Positions 17,364-25,142 of a DNA stretch of 64,000 nucleotides are shown one piece after another (position 1 is the first letter of the stretch; every line of letters begins with the position of its first letter). The notes beneath the pieces were generated by a model. That model was not told the origin of the DNA. It did no database searches and saw only the letters and a list, made by a program, of their open reading frames with translations. Position numbers and translations under genes: made by a program. Source of the DNA: Brevibacterium marinum (GTDB lineage: Bacteria; Actinomycetota; Actinomycetes; Actinomycetales; Brevibacteriaceae); contig NZ_JAATJN010000001.1 in assembly GCF_011927955.1 (NCBI RefSeq), positions 3,658,001-3,722,000 on the forward strand, written 5' to 3'.

Positions 17364-18124
17364 ACGTGCAGCCCGCATTCTGTTTTCGAGGTTCCCGCCC
17401 AGCGGCCGGCTCGGGGATCCTCCCCTTCGGCCACGGGCCGGGTGCAGGGCTGGCAGCCGATGGACGGGTAGCCCTGCGACAGCAGTGGATTGACCGGCAC
17501 GTCGAAGGCTCGTGCGTAGTCGAGGAGGTCGTCGAAGGACCAGGCGGCGACGGGGTTGACCTTGACCAGTCCGTTCTTGTCATCGAAGGTCACCAGAGGG
17601 GTGTTCGCCCGCGTCGGCGCTTCCTCGCGGCGGACTCCGGTGAACCAGAGTTCGTAGCCTTCCAACGATTTCTTCAGGGGTGCGACCTTGCGGCGGGCGC
17701 AGCACAGACCGGGGTCGCGATCGAACAGCTCGGCACCGAATTCGGCGTCCTGCTCGGCCACGGTCTGTTCGGGCAGGACGTCGACGATGGTGACGTCGAC
17801 CTTCCTGGCCACCTCGTCGCGGGTGGAGTAGGTCTCCGAGAAGTGGTAGCCGGTGTCGAGGAAGAGGACGTCCACGCCTGGCTGGTACTGGGCCACGTAG
17901 TGCGGCAGCGCGGCGTCGGCCATCGAGCAGGCCACAGCGCAGGCGGAGGTGTCGAAGTTGCGCGAGACCCAGCGGATGACGTCGGCTGGGTTGGCCTCGG
18001 CCACACCGCTGTCGGCATCGCCGCCGAGTTCCTTCGCGCCTGCCTCGGCGAGGACCTTGAGCTCGTCGACGCTGCGCTTGCCGGCCCGCGGGCTCTCTGC
18101 TGCGTGCGAGTCTGTGGTGGTCAT
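17360..18124 (-). CDS. cysH: Assimilatory adenylyl-sulfate (APS) reductase
   Basis: Reduces APS to sulfite and AMP with thioredoxin-type electrons, 254 residues. It has the cysteine pairs that bind a 4Fe-4S cluster in APS reductases: CCARRKVAPLKK and, later, SIGCQPCTRPV. The catalytic C-terminal motif ECGLHV ends the protein. These cluster cysteines mark it as APS, not PAPS, specific. The ATG at 18122-18124 overlaps the cysI stop by 4 bp and its own stop overlaps cysD by 4 bp. Confidence 0.95.
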   Translation of the reverse strand: MTTTDSHAAESPRAGKRSVDELKVLAEAGAKELGGDADSGVAEANPADVIRWVSRNFDTSACAVACSMADAALPHYVAQYQPGVDVLFLDTGYHFSETYSTRDEVARKVDVTIVDVLPEQTVAEQDAEFGAELFDRDPGLCCARRKVAPLKKSLEGYELWFTGVRREEAPTRANTPLVTFDDKNGLVKVNPVAAWSFDDLLDYARAFDVPVNPLLSQGYPSIGCQPCTRPVAEGEDPRAGRWAGTSKTECGLHV

Positions 18125-19845
18125 ACCAGCTCCTCGTCCTCGACGCGGTGGGCCCATTGGGAGAACGTCTCGGTCTCGGATCGTCCGTCGAGGAAGCGAC
18201 GGACAAGCTTCTCGACGTACTCCTCGAGACCGTCGACGGTGACCTTGAGCCCGCGCACGGTGCGTCCCAGACCGGCTTCGTCACGATCCTTGGATGCCAG
18301 TCCCCCGCCGACGTGGACTTGGAAGCCGGGGACCTGTTCGCCGTCGTCGGTGGTCACGATCTGGCCCTTGAGACCGATGTCGGCCGTCTGGATGCGGGCG
18401 CAGGAGTTCGGGCAGCCATTGAGATGCAGGCTGATGGGGTGGGGCAGGTCGATGTCGGCCAGACGTTCTTCGAGTCGGTTGACCGCGTCGATGGCCGTCT
18501 GCTTCGTCTCGACGATGGCCAGCTTGCAGTATTCGATGCCCGTGCATGCCATGACCGATCGCCGGAACAGGTCCTTGCGGCTGGACAGCCCCAGGCCGTC
18601 GAGCCGAGCGACGACATCATCGAGATCGGACTCGTCGACGTCGAGGACGAGGATCTTCTGGTGCGGGGTCAGCCGGATGCGGTCGAGCCCGTACTCTTCG
18701 ACCAGGTCGGCAATCTGGTGGAACAGACTGCCGGAAGCACGCCCGGCAACCAGAGTCGTGCCGATGAAGTGCTTTCCGTCCTTCTGCCGGTGGACGCCCA
18801 CATGGTCGCCGGCGACCATGGGCTTCGGCGGGGCCGGGCCGTCCGCGAGTCGGTAGCCGAGGTACTCGGTTTCGAGGACGTCTCTCAGCTTCTCGGGCCC
18901 CCAGTCGGCGAGGAGGAACTTCATCCGCGCCTTGTTGCGCAGACGCCGGTAGCCGTAGTCACGGAAGATCTCCGTAACGCCGAGCCAGACATCGACGACC
19001 TGGTCGGGGGCCACCCAAGCACCGAGGCGTTCCGCAAAACGCGGGACGACGGACAGTGCCCCGCCCACCCACAGGTCGTAGCCGACGCCGTGGTCGGGAT
19101 GTTCGACGGCGACCAAGGAGCAGTCGTTGATCTCGTGGACGACGTCCTGGCTGGGATGGCCGGTGATCGCGGTCTTGTACTTCCGCGGCAGGTTCGACAG
19201 GCTCGGATCGCCGATGTATCGACGGGTGATCTCCTCGATCGCGGGAGTGGGATCGATGAGCTCATCGGCGGCGATGCCGGCCACGGGCGAACCGAGGAAA
19301 CCGCGGGGCACATCGCCGCAGGCCTCCGTCGTCTGCATTCCCACGGCTTCGAGACGGCGCCAGATCTCGGGCACGTTCTCGATCTCGACCCAGTGCAGCT
19401 GGATGTTCTGACGGTCGGTGAGGTCCGCGGATCCATTGGCGAAGTCGTCGGCGATCTGGGCGATCGTGCGCAGCTGCTCGAGGTTGAGCCGTCCGCCGTC
19501 GGTGCGGATGCGCATCATGAAGTATTCGTCCTCGAGCTCGTGAGGCTCGAGCTTGGCCGTGCGTCCTCCGTCGATGCCGGGCTTGCGCTGGGTGTACAGC
19601 CCCCACCAACGAAAACGACCATGAAGATCGTCCGGATCGATCGAGGCGAAACCGTGCTTCGAGTACACCTCTTCGATTCGGGTACGCACGTTGAGGCCGT
19701 TGTCCTCAGCCTTGTCGACTTCGTTTTTGTTCAACGGTTCTGATCCGTCGACCTTCCACTGTCCGTTGGACTTCTTCGAGCGTGACGGCCTCGCAGAACC
19801 CCTGGACCCCGGGCTTTGCCTGACTTCATCTACCTGTGCGGACAC
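18121..19845 (-). CDS. cysI: Ferredoxin-type sulfite reductase (siroheme/4Fe-4S)
   Basis: A 574-residue nitrite/sulfite reductase of the actinobacterial SirA type, reducing sulfite to sulfide with six electrons from ferredoxin. Two half-domain repeats are present. The 4Fe-4S/siroheme cysteines are in CTGIEYCKLAI (about 434-440) and NGCPNSCAR (about 475-480). The first 50 residues are basic and low complexity. The GTG at 19843-19845 is preferred because GGAGG lies 5 bp upstream; a TTG four codons earlier falls on that site. First gene of the coupled cys run. Confidence 0.94.
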   Translation of the reverse strand: MSAQVDEVRQSPGSRGSARPSRSKKSNGQWKVDGSEPLNKNEVDKAEDNGLNVRTRIEEVYSKHGFASIDPDDLHGRFRWWGLYTQRKPGIDGGRTAKLEPHELEDEYFMMRIRTDGGRLNLEQLRTIAQIADDFANGSADLTDRQNIQLHWVEIENVPEIWRRLEAVGMQTTEACGDVPRGFLGSPVAGIAADELIDPTPAIEEITRRYIGDPSLSNLPRKYKTAITGHPSQDVVHEINDCSLVAVEHPDHGVGYDLWVGGALSVVPRFAERLGAWVAPDQVVDVWLGVTEIFRDYGYRRLRNKARMKFLLADWGPEKLRDVLETEYLGYRLADGPAPPKPMVAGDHVGVHRQKDGKHFIGTTLVAGRASGSLFHQIADLVEEYGLDRIRLTPHQKILVLDVDESDLDDVVARLDGLGLSSRKDLFRRSVMACTGIEYCKLAIVETKQTAIDAVNRLEERLADIDLPHPISLHLNGCPNSCARIQTADIGLKGQIVTTDDGEQVPGFQVHVGGGLASKDRDEAGLGRTVRGLKVTVDGLEEYVEKLVRRFLDGRSETETFSQWAHRVEDEELV

Positions 19846-19939
19846 GATCGCCTCCAAACGCTGCGGTGAACCTGTGGTGTGTCACGCTACAAGAGATACA
19901 GATTGCTCAACAAATCGAGCTTCCCAATCGTGTCGTTTC

Positions 19940-19956
19940 ATGACGCACGACGTCAT
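19940..19956. promoter_or_regulatory. Palindrome upstream of cysI, candidate operator
   Basis: Perfect six-base arms ATGACG and CGTCAT with a five-base centre CACGA. It sits about 95 bp before the cysI start in the 154-bp spacer that must contain the cys operon promoter. No regulator gene is next to it. Confidence 0.4.
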
Positions 19957-19999
19957 AAGTCAGACGATGACGAACCGAGTCGAGGAGACCGGCGTCGAG

Positions 20000-20842
20000 T
20001 CAGAGCGCAGAGACGACCCGGTCGCGAACGATGTCGACCAGCAGGGACGGGGTTTCCGCGCCGTCATGGAGAAGTGGTGGGGCAAGGAGGTCGTGTGACC
20101 CGGCGATGAGCGTCTCGGTCAGGTCCTGGAAGAACCCCGGGGCCAGGAGGTAGCTCGCGAGCACCACTCGCCCTCCCGTCCGCCGTTTCTGCTCAACAAT
20201 GTCGGTCAGGCGGTCGCCCCCGCCGGCGTGGAACCCTGCGATGACGGGCCTCGAGAGCTCGCGAGACAGGGAATCGGCCATCTCCAGGCAGGCTTCGTTG
20301 GCCCTGTCGTCACTCGATCCTGCGGCCGCGAGCACCACCTGGTCCTCGTCATCGAGCTCCGGCAGACGCGCGGCCAGAATCCGGGCCAGGCGTGGATCCG
20401 GCCCCAGGGTCGGCGTCAGTCGGATATCGCGGCTCTCGTCGCCCCCTCCCGCGTCGAGCACGTCGGCTCCTCCCGTCTCGAGCCCGTCGCGCCCTCCCGC
20501 CTCGGGCCGACCAGCTCCCCCCGCCTCGGGTGAACAAGCACCTCGCGCCTCGGATCCGTGAGCGCCTCGCGCTTGCCTCACGGCTTCGGTCAGGTCGACG
20601 TGCACGTGATACCCCGGGGAGAGCAGCAGAGGCACGAGGACCACCGGGGATTCGTGCGGCAGGGCCGCGAGCACCTCGGCGACGTCGGGGTGCTGGACAT
20701 CAACATGGCCGAGCATGACCTCCTCGGCCAGCCCGCGGGAGATCAGGTCCTCGGTGACGGCGGCGGCGAGCGCCTCGATGACCCTACGTCCTTCTGCCGA
20801 GGATGTGCCGTGGGAGATGAGACCGATCGTCGGCAGGGGCAT
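20000..20842 (-). CDS. Sirohydrochlorin chelatase-like protein (CbiX/SirB family)
   Basis: Likely inserts iron into sirohydrochlorin to make siroheme, 280 residues. The N-terminal half starts LPTIGLISHGTSSAEGRRVI with the metal-site His, then VVLVPLLLSPGYHVHVDL. The second half has VVLAAAGSSDDRA and VVLASYLLAPGFFQDL. Residues about 94-133 are a Gly/Ala/Glu-rich insert coded by five 24-bp repeats (EAGG-type units), so the protein is longer than usual. It abuts the aldo/keto reductase gene with no gap (stop then ATG). Confidence 0.85.
   Translation of the reverse strand: MPLPTIGLISHGTSSAEGRRVIEALAAAVTEDLISRGLAEEVMLGHVDVQHPDVAEVLAALPHESPVVLVPLLLSPGYHVHVDLTEAVRQARGAHGSEARGACSPEAGGAGRPEAGGRDGLETGGADVLDAGGGDESRDIRLTPTLGPDPRLARILAARLPELDDEDQVVLAAAGSSDDRANEACLEMADSLSRELSRPVIAGFHAGGGDRLTDIVEQKRRTGGRVVLASYLLAPGFFQDLTETLIAGSHDLLAPPLLHDGAETPSLLVDIVRDRVVSAL
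20442..20561. repeat. In-frame 24-bp tandem repeat inside the CbiX-like gene
   Basis: Five consecutive 24-bp units start at 20442, 20466, 20490, 20514 and 20538. Each contains a CTC-CGC-TCG-like core and codes eight residues on the minus strand (for example GRPEAGGR, DGLETGGA). The sixth stretch (from 20562) is only partly similar. The unit length keeps the frame open. Confidence 0.88.
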
Positions 20843-21670
20843 TCAGATCACTTCCAGTGGTGTCGGCGAAGTCGGCGCGGGGAAGTCGCGATCGATGTCT
20901 GCAAGATCATCACTCGTCAGCTCGATGTCGACTGCCGCGGCGTTGGCACGGACATGCTCGGGGCTCGAGGCCTTCGGTATGGCGATGACGTCTCCGGACC
21001 GCATCGCCCACGCCAGCAGGACGTGGGCGCTGGTGACGCCGTGACGACGGGCCACCTCGGCGAGGGTGGGGTCCTTCAGCAGACGTCCCTGTTCGACGGG
21101 CGAGTACGCCATCGTCGTGATGTGCGGGCGGCTGCTGCGGTGGGCGGGCAGAAGGTCGAACTCCGGTCCGCGGCGGGACGGATTGAACAGAACCTGGTTG
21201 ACCTGCGGCACCTCGGGCAGAGCCGCGATCTCGTCCGAGTCGAAGTTGCTCACACCCCAGGTGCCGATCAGTCCCCGATCGCGGAGACGCTCGAAGGCGG
21301 CGATCGTCGCGTCCACGGGGTGGGCGCCGGGCCAGTGGAGGAGGTAGAGGTCGATGTGCTCGGTTCCGAGGGCATCCAGGGACCGTTCGCAGGCCTCGAT
21401 GGTCCCGGCTTCCGAGGCATTCGCGGGCAGCACCTTGTCGACGAGGTACACCTCGTCGCGGACAGGTGCGATCGCCTCCCCGACGAGGTTCTCGGACCGG
21501 CCGGAACCGTACATCTCCGCGGTGTCGATGAGGCTCATGCCAAGTTCGATGCCTTCGCGCAATGCCGCGATCTCGGTGGCTGCCCGAGCGGGGTCGTCGC
21601 CGAGGTGCCATGTGCCCTGACCGAGGAGCGGAAGGATCGTGCCGTCTGCCGATGTCGTCGTGGGGATCAT
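20843..21670 (-). CDS. Aldo/keto reductase
   Basis: A 275-residue NADPH-dependent TIM-barrel oxidoreductase. Catalytic tetrad elements are visible: DTAEMYGSGRSENLVG (Asp, Tyr), VDKVLPAN (Lys) and LLHWPG (His). The C-terminal cofactor site is AIPKASSPEHVRANA. The ATG at 21668-21670 gives a normal N-terminus; a longer open frame upstream is not supported. It is directly joined to the CbiX-like gene, so the two are probably one transcript. Substrate unknown. Confidence 0.9.
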   Translation of the reverse strand: MIPTTTSADGTILPLLGQGTWHLGDDPARAATEIAALREGIELGMSLIDTAEMYGSGRSENLVGEAIAPVRDEVYLVDKVLPANASEAGTIEACERSLDALGTEHIDLYLLHWPGAHPVDATIAAFERLRDRGLIGTWGVSNFDSDEIAALPEVPQVNQVLFNPSRRGPEFDLLPAHRSSRPHITTMAYSPVEQGRLLKDPTLAEVARRHGVTSAHVLLAWAMRSGDVIAIPKASSPEHVRANAAAVDIELTSDDLADIDRDFPAPTSPTPLEVI

Positions 21671-21838
21671 CCGGTCATCGTAGTCGAGTGTGGGCGATGA
21701 CGGATGTGCCTGGATGGACACATGTGTCTCCGGATCCGAACAGCGCCATCCTTCGCAGTCGGTGCAGTGATGGCAGAATCGACTGTGAACGAACAACGCC
21801 CGTGATCCCATCACCGACCTTCCCTGAGGAGCATGACG

Positions 21839-22423
21839 ATGAAACCGATGCCCAAGGCCGCAATCTCACCCCGTACGATCATTGCCGGTGCCGGTATCGC
21901 ACTCGCCCTGGCCTTGACCGGCTGCGGCGGCGGGCAGCCGGACGAGCCGTCGCAGAAGACCGATGAGGCTGCGCAGAGCGAGGAGTTCGGAGACTCGGGC
22001 GGCATGCAGGGCGAAGCTGCGCCGAGCGAGTCCGCGAGCGCGCCGGCGGCCGATCCGAGCGAAGCAGCATCCGAACCGAGCGAAACCACATCCGAGGACC
22101 CGTTTGCCGATGCCGCGAAGGCCACCTCGTGGGCCAGCGACGACGGGATCAAAGTCGACGAGGAAGGCGATGGAGTGATCCCGACGGCATCTCTTGAGGC
22201 CGACCTCGACGATCTGTTCACGAACAAGTTCGATATGAAGGTCAAGAAGGTCAAATGCCGTGACGATATGAAAGTCATGGATTGGTGGGGCCTGACGAGC
22301 TGCGAGGTCCACACGAAGAAGAAGACCTACTTCGGGTCGATGACACTCGTTGACCACAAGGAAGAGATGATCAAATACGAGGTCAAGTTCCCCGGTGTGG
22401 ACAAGAGCGAAGTCGACTTCTGA
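21839..22423 (+). CDS. DUF4333-type lipoprotein
   Basis: A 194-residue exported lipoprotein. The signal peptide AGAGIALALALTGC carries a lipobox with Cys near residue 28. A Ser/Glu/Ala-rich linker runs to about 100. The C-terminal domain with two cysteines (KKVKCRDDMK and GLTSCEVHTKK) resembles DUF4333 proteins of actinobacteria. The second ATG (21839) is chosen because GAGGAG is 7 bp before it and only 1 bp from the first. Function unknown. Confidence 0.75.
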   Translation: MKPMPKAAISPRTIIAGAGIALALALTGCGGGQPDEPSQKTDEAAQSEEFGDSGGMQGEAAPSESASAPAADPSEAASEPSETTSEDPFADAAKATSWASDDGIKVDEEGDGVIPTASLEADLDDLFTNKFDMKVKKVKCRDDMKVMDWWGLTSCEVHTKKKTYFGSMTLVDHKEEMIKYEVKFPGVDKSEVDF

Positions 22424-22448
22424 ATTACTTCACAGACAAAGGCGGAAC

Positions 22449-23393
22449 CTATGCCGAATCCCACCAGTCCAGGACTCGGGCGGCTTGAAAAGTCACCCAC
22501 TTCGACGGCTCGCCGGTGGGAGCATCAACGTGAAACCAGACGTCGCCGTCCACCCTGTGCCCTTGGAGCCAGGCCCCATCGGATTGACGCTGGGACCTGA
22601 TGGCTTCGATGGCCTCGTTCATGCGTGAGTCGGGCGAGGTTTCGTCTGCGGCTGCCGCCGCCCGAAAGTAGCCGGCCGCGGCAAGCACGTGGTAATACGC
22701 CCGCCGAGGATGGGCGAGGCTGAATACGCGAGAGCAGAAGGGGTTCCCCGTCGACAGCCGACGGAAGAGTTCTCGACGCAGCAGGTATTCCTCTCCTCGG
22801 GCACGAGCAGCCGCGACCCGCTCCCAGTCACCGGTGCGAACCTGGTAGTCGAGGAGCCCGATCAGGGCATTGAGCGTGGAATGGTAGGAGGCCACCGTCG
22901 ACCCGTCCACCCACTCGCAGTTCCAGCCGCCGTCGTCGAGCTGGTGGTCGAGGAACCAGTCGACGATCCCGTCGACGTCGGCCCCGAGCCAGAGGCCGTT
23001 CGAGAGAGTCATCGCATTGATGCACACGTCGACTTCCCCTCCCCAATAGGGCATGTCCTCGTATTCCCACTTCACCGGCGCCAGCTTCTCGGCTGTTCCT
23101 TCCAGCGCCGAGGCGGGAACTCCCCAGTCGCGAAGCTCGTTGAGCGCCCAGGTGGTGGCCGTCCACGGCTGCGGACCCTCGCCCCGGAAGTCGGATGGGA
23201 AGTACGCACCTCCGGCCCACTGCCCGTCTGCGTCCTGGTGGCTGAGAAGCTCATGGCCGAAGCCCTCTGCGACGACCCGTCTCCGGGTCTCCTGCCAGGT
23301 GTCTTCCCCGATGCCCAAGAGGTCGCGCTCGACCTGCCAGCGCAGGGCAGGGTCGGAGTCCAGAAGCCAGTCACTGAGCCGTGTGTCAATCAT
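22449..23393 (-). CDS. Terpenoid cyclase/prenyltransferase-fold (alpha-toroid) protein
   Basis: A 314-residue protein with repeated QW-like elements of the squalene-cyclase/prenyltransferase toroid, such as HQDADGQWAGGAYF, DDGGWNCEW and SQRQSDGAWLQG. It is too short for a squalene-hopene cyclase and has no DxDD catalytic motif, so it is not assigned a cyclase reaction. The start at 23391-23393 follows GGTGGGG at 8 bp. It is a lone gene converging on the lipoprotein gene. Confidence 0.72.
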   Translation of the reverse strand: MIDTRLSDWLLDSDPALRWQVERDLLGIGEDTWQETRRRVVAEGFGHELLSHQDADGQWAGGAYFPSDFRGEGPQPWTATTWALNELRDWGVPASALEGTAEKLAPVKWEYEDMPYWGGEVDVCINAMTLSNGLWLGADVDGIVDWFLDHQLDDGGWNCEWVDGSTVASYHSTLNALIGLLDYQVRTGDWERVAAARARGEEYLLRRELFRRLSTGNPFCSRVFSLAHPRRAYYHVLAAAGYFRAAAAADETSPDSRMNEAIEAIRSQRQSDGAWLQGHRVDGDVWFHVDAPTGEPSKWVTFQAARVLDWWDSA

Positions 23394-23518
23394 CGTTGAT
23401 TCCCCACCTTGAGATTGGCTCAATTATATGTCCGGCGAGGAACGTGAAGATGAATTGTTCCGATTTCGTGGGGTTCACCGGCGCACAGCAGCAGTTTGAC
23501 AGGTAATCTTGTCAAATT

Positions 23519-23755
23519 ATGAAGAAAGCACGATCCCCGCGACAGCGCAGTCGCAGAGAAGCCATCACCGTCCTGGTCGTCGTCTTGTGCATCCACTGCG
23601 GATTCAAACTGCTCGGCTGGGCCTCACAGGAGCAGTCGTGGTGGCAGGTCGTCCTGGTCGCTCCGGTCTCCGCGGCGATCTACTGGGCCTTGGCCAACTC
23701 GTTTCGGAACTTTGCCGAGGATGACTTCACCTCACCGGCGAAGAGCGAGCCGTGA
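23519..23755 (+). CDS. Small membrane protein, unknown function
   Basis: A 78-residue protein with a basic N-terminus (MKKARSPRQRSRREA), two hydrophobic segments (ITVLVVVLCIHCGFKLLGW and WQVVLVAPVSAAIYWALA) and an acidic tail. The frame is open with normal codon use, but I know no family for it. No clear ribosome site is visible just before the ATG, so the start is uncertain. Confidence 0.55.
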   Translation: MKKARSPRQRSRREAITVLVVVLCIHCGFKLLGWASQEQSWWQVVLVAPVSAAIYWALANSFRNFAEDDFTSPAKSEP

Positions 23756-23780
23756 TCGCCCGCCGGCAGAAGATACGAAA

Positions 23781-23816
23781 ACTCCCCCACCGGACCATAT
23801 GCCCTGGTGAGGGAGT
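23781..23816 (-). terminator. Terminator after the tRNA-Thr/tRNA-Met pair
   Basis: Eleven-base arms ACTCCCCCACC and GGTGAGGGAGT pair with one mismatch. On the minus strand the hairpin is followed by TTTTCGTA. It sits just beyond the 3' end of tRNA-Met and may also serve the convergent small membrane protein gene. Confidence 0.7.
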
Positions 23817-23823
23817 GAAACCG

Positions 23824-23897
23824 TAGCGGGAGGGGGACTCGATCCCCCGACCTCACGATTATGAGTCGTGCGCTCTAACCAGCTGAGCTACCCCGCC
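23824..23897 (-). tRNA. tRNA-Met (anticodon CAT)
   Basis: Cloverleaf on the minus strand with GTAGCTCAGCTGGTTAGAGC in the D arm, anticodon stem-loop ACGA-CTCATAA-TCGT and a T arm with GATCGAGTC. The acceptor stem has G-T pairs at both ends. The D-loop and first pair fit an elongator rather than an initiator tRNA. CCA is not encoded. Confidence 0.93.
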
Positions 23898-23924
23898 CCA
23901 GCACCGCATTTTAAGCGGCACGAG

Positions 23925-23997
23925 AGCCCCGAAAGGGATTCGAACCCTTGACCTTCTCCTTACCATGGAGATGCTCTACCGACTGAGCTATCGGGGC
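23925..23997 (-). tRNA. tRNA-Thr (anticodon GGT)
   Basis: Minus-strand cloverleaf with acceptor GCCCCGA pairing to TCGGGGC, anticodon stem CTCC/GGAG around loop AT-GGT-AA, and T arm with GTTCGAATC. It lies 27 bp upstream of tRNA-Met on the same strand, so the two are likely one transcript. Confidence 0.95.
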
Positions 23998-24075
23998 AAC
24001 AGGTAAGAATTTACACGGGTTCGAGCGACCGGGGCAAATCGCGTTTCGGTGACGTCACTCACAAGCCGCCCGAGC

Positions 24076-24876
24076 TCACTTGACCGGATCGAAACGACCC
24101 GCCAGGAACCCCTGCAGGCGACCGGGCTGATTGGTGATGATGCCATCGACTTCGGCGTCGAGGAGTTCGCGCCACTCGTCCATGGTGTTCGCCGTCCAGA
24201 CGAAGACACCGAGGTCGTTGTCGCGGATCTCGGTGACGACGGACCGACGCATGGAGAACCCCTTGAACGAGGGGTTGATCGCCACCGCCCCCAGCGCCCG
24301 GGCGAGCTCGATGTCCTCGGGGCGCGGGACCATGCGCAGAAGGAACCGCGAGACCATCGGCAGCATGTCACGACACGCGGCCAGCGTCTCGGTGTTGAAC
24401 GACTGGACGACCATCCGGTCGGCGGTGCCGGTCTCGACGACGAGCTCGGAGATCCGGGCCACCGCTCCCGAGGTCCACTCCCCCTTGAGCTCGAGCAGGA
24501 GCTCACCGCCACGGTGCTCGATATCGCGCATCACTGCCGACAGCGTGGGAACCCGGACGCCGGTGAACCCCGGCCCCATCCAGGACCCCGCATCGACGAA
24601 GGAGAGCTCCTCCGCCGTCAGGTTCGCGACGGGACCCTTCCTGTTCGTGGTCCGGTCGAGGTCGGGATCGTGGAGGATGACCGGGACCCCGTCGGCGCTC
24701 GTCGAGGTGTCGACCTCGATGAAGTCCACGTCGAGGGCACGAGCGGCGTCCACCGCCGCCAAACTGTTCTCCGGAGCTACCGCAGAGTAGCCGCGATGGG
24801 CGATCACCAGGGGGCGCTTCGACGTACCGGGGCGTTCGGGGATCCCCCGCTCGTGCAGGAACTGCAGAAAACTCAT
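24076..24876 (-). CDS. Glycerophosphodiester phosphodiesterase
   Basis: A 266-residue GDPD TIM barrel that hydrolyses glycerophosphodiesters to sn-glycerol 3-phosphate and an alcohol. Motifs are IAHRGYSAVAPENSLAAVD (catalytic His, Glu), FIEVDTSTSADGVPVILHDPDLDRTT (metal ligands and second His), LLLELKG and the final VDGIITNQPGR. No signal peptide is seen, so it is probably cytosolic. Confidence 0.93.
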   Translation of the reverse strand: MSFLQFLHERGIPERPGTSKRPLVIAHRGYSAVAPENSLAAVDAARALDVDFIEVDTSTSADGVPVILHDPDLDRTTNRKGPVANLTAEELSFVDAGSWMGPGFTGVRVPTLSAVMRDIEHRGGELLLELKGEWTSGAVARISELVVETGTADRMVVQSFNTETLAACRDMLPMVSRFLLRMVPRPEDIELARALGAVAINPSFKGFSMRRSVVTEIRDNDLGVFVWTANTMDEWRELLDAEVDGIITNQPGRLQGFLAGRFDPVK

Positions 24877-25142
24877 ACGCCCAGACTATGCCCTGCCGAA
24901 GGGCTCGCCTCAATCCGAACCCGTTCCGCCACCGCTGACGACCCGAGGAACGATCAAGCGACCCTGCCATGAAGAGGTTTCACTATCTTGAATGTTGAGA
25001 AGCACTTGGGGCGATGACGGGAACAGGCAATAGCGTACTGTTCTGTGAGTTACTTCATATCCTGGCCTCTGAAGTCTTGACCGCCTCCGAAGCCTTGACC
25101 CCGAACTCACCGTCATGACATCTCACCGTTGAAAGGATCGCC

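Noticed and set aside
18148..19743. 531-codon plus-strand open frame opposite cysI
   Set aside because: Shadow of the sulfite reductase gene; repetitive Val/Asp/Gly content typical of antisense frames in GC-rich DNA.
23781..23816. Terminator only for the small membrane protein gene
   Set aside because: On the plus strand no T tract follows the hairpin; the T tract is on the minus strand, so it mainly serves the tRNA transcript.
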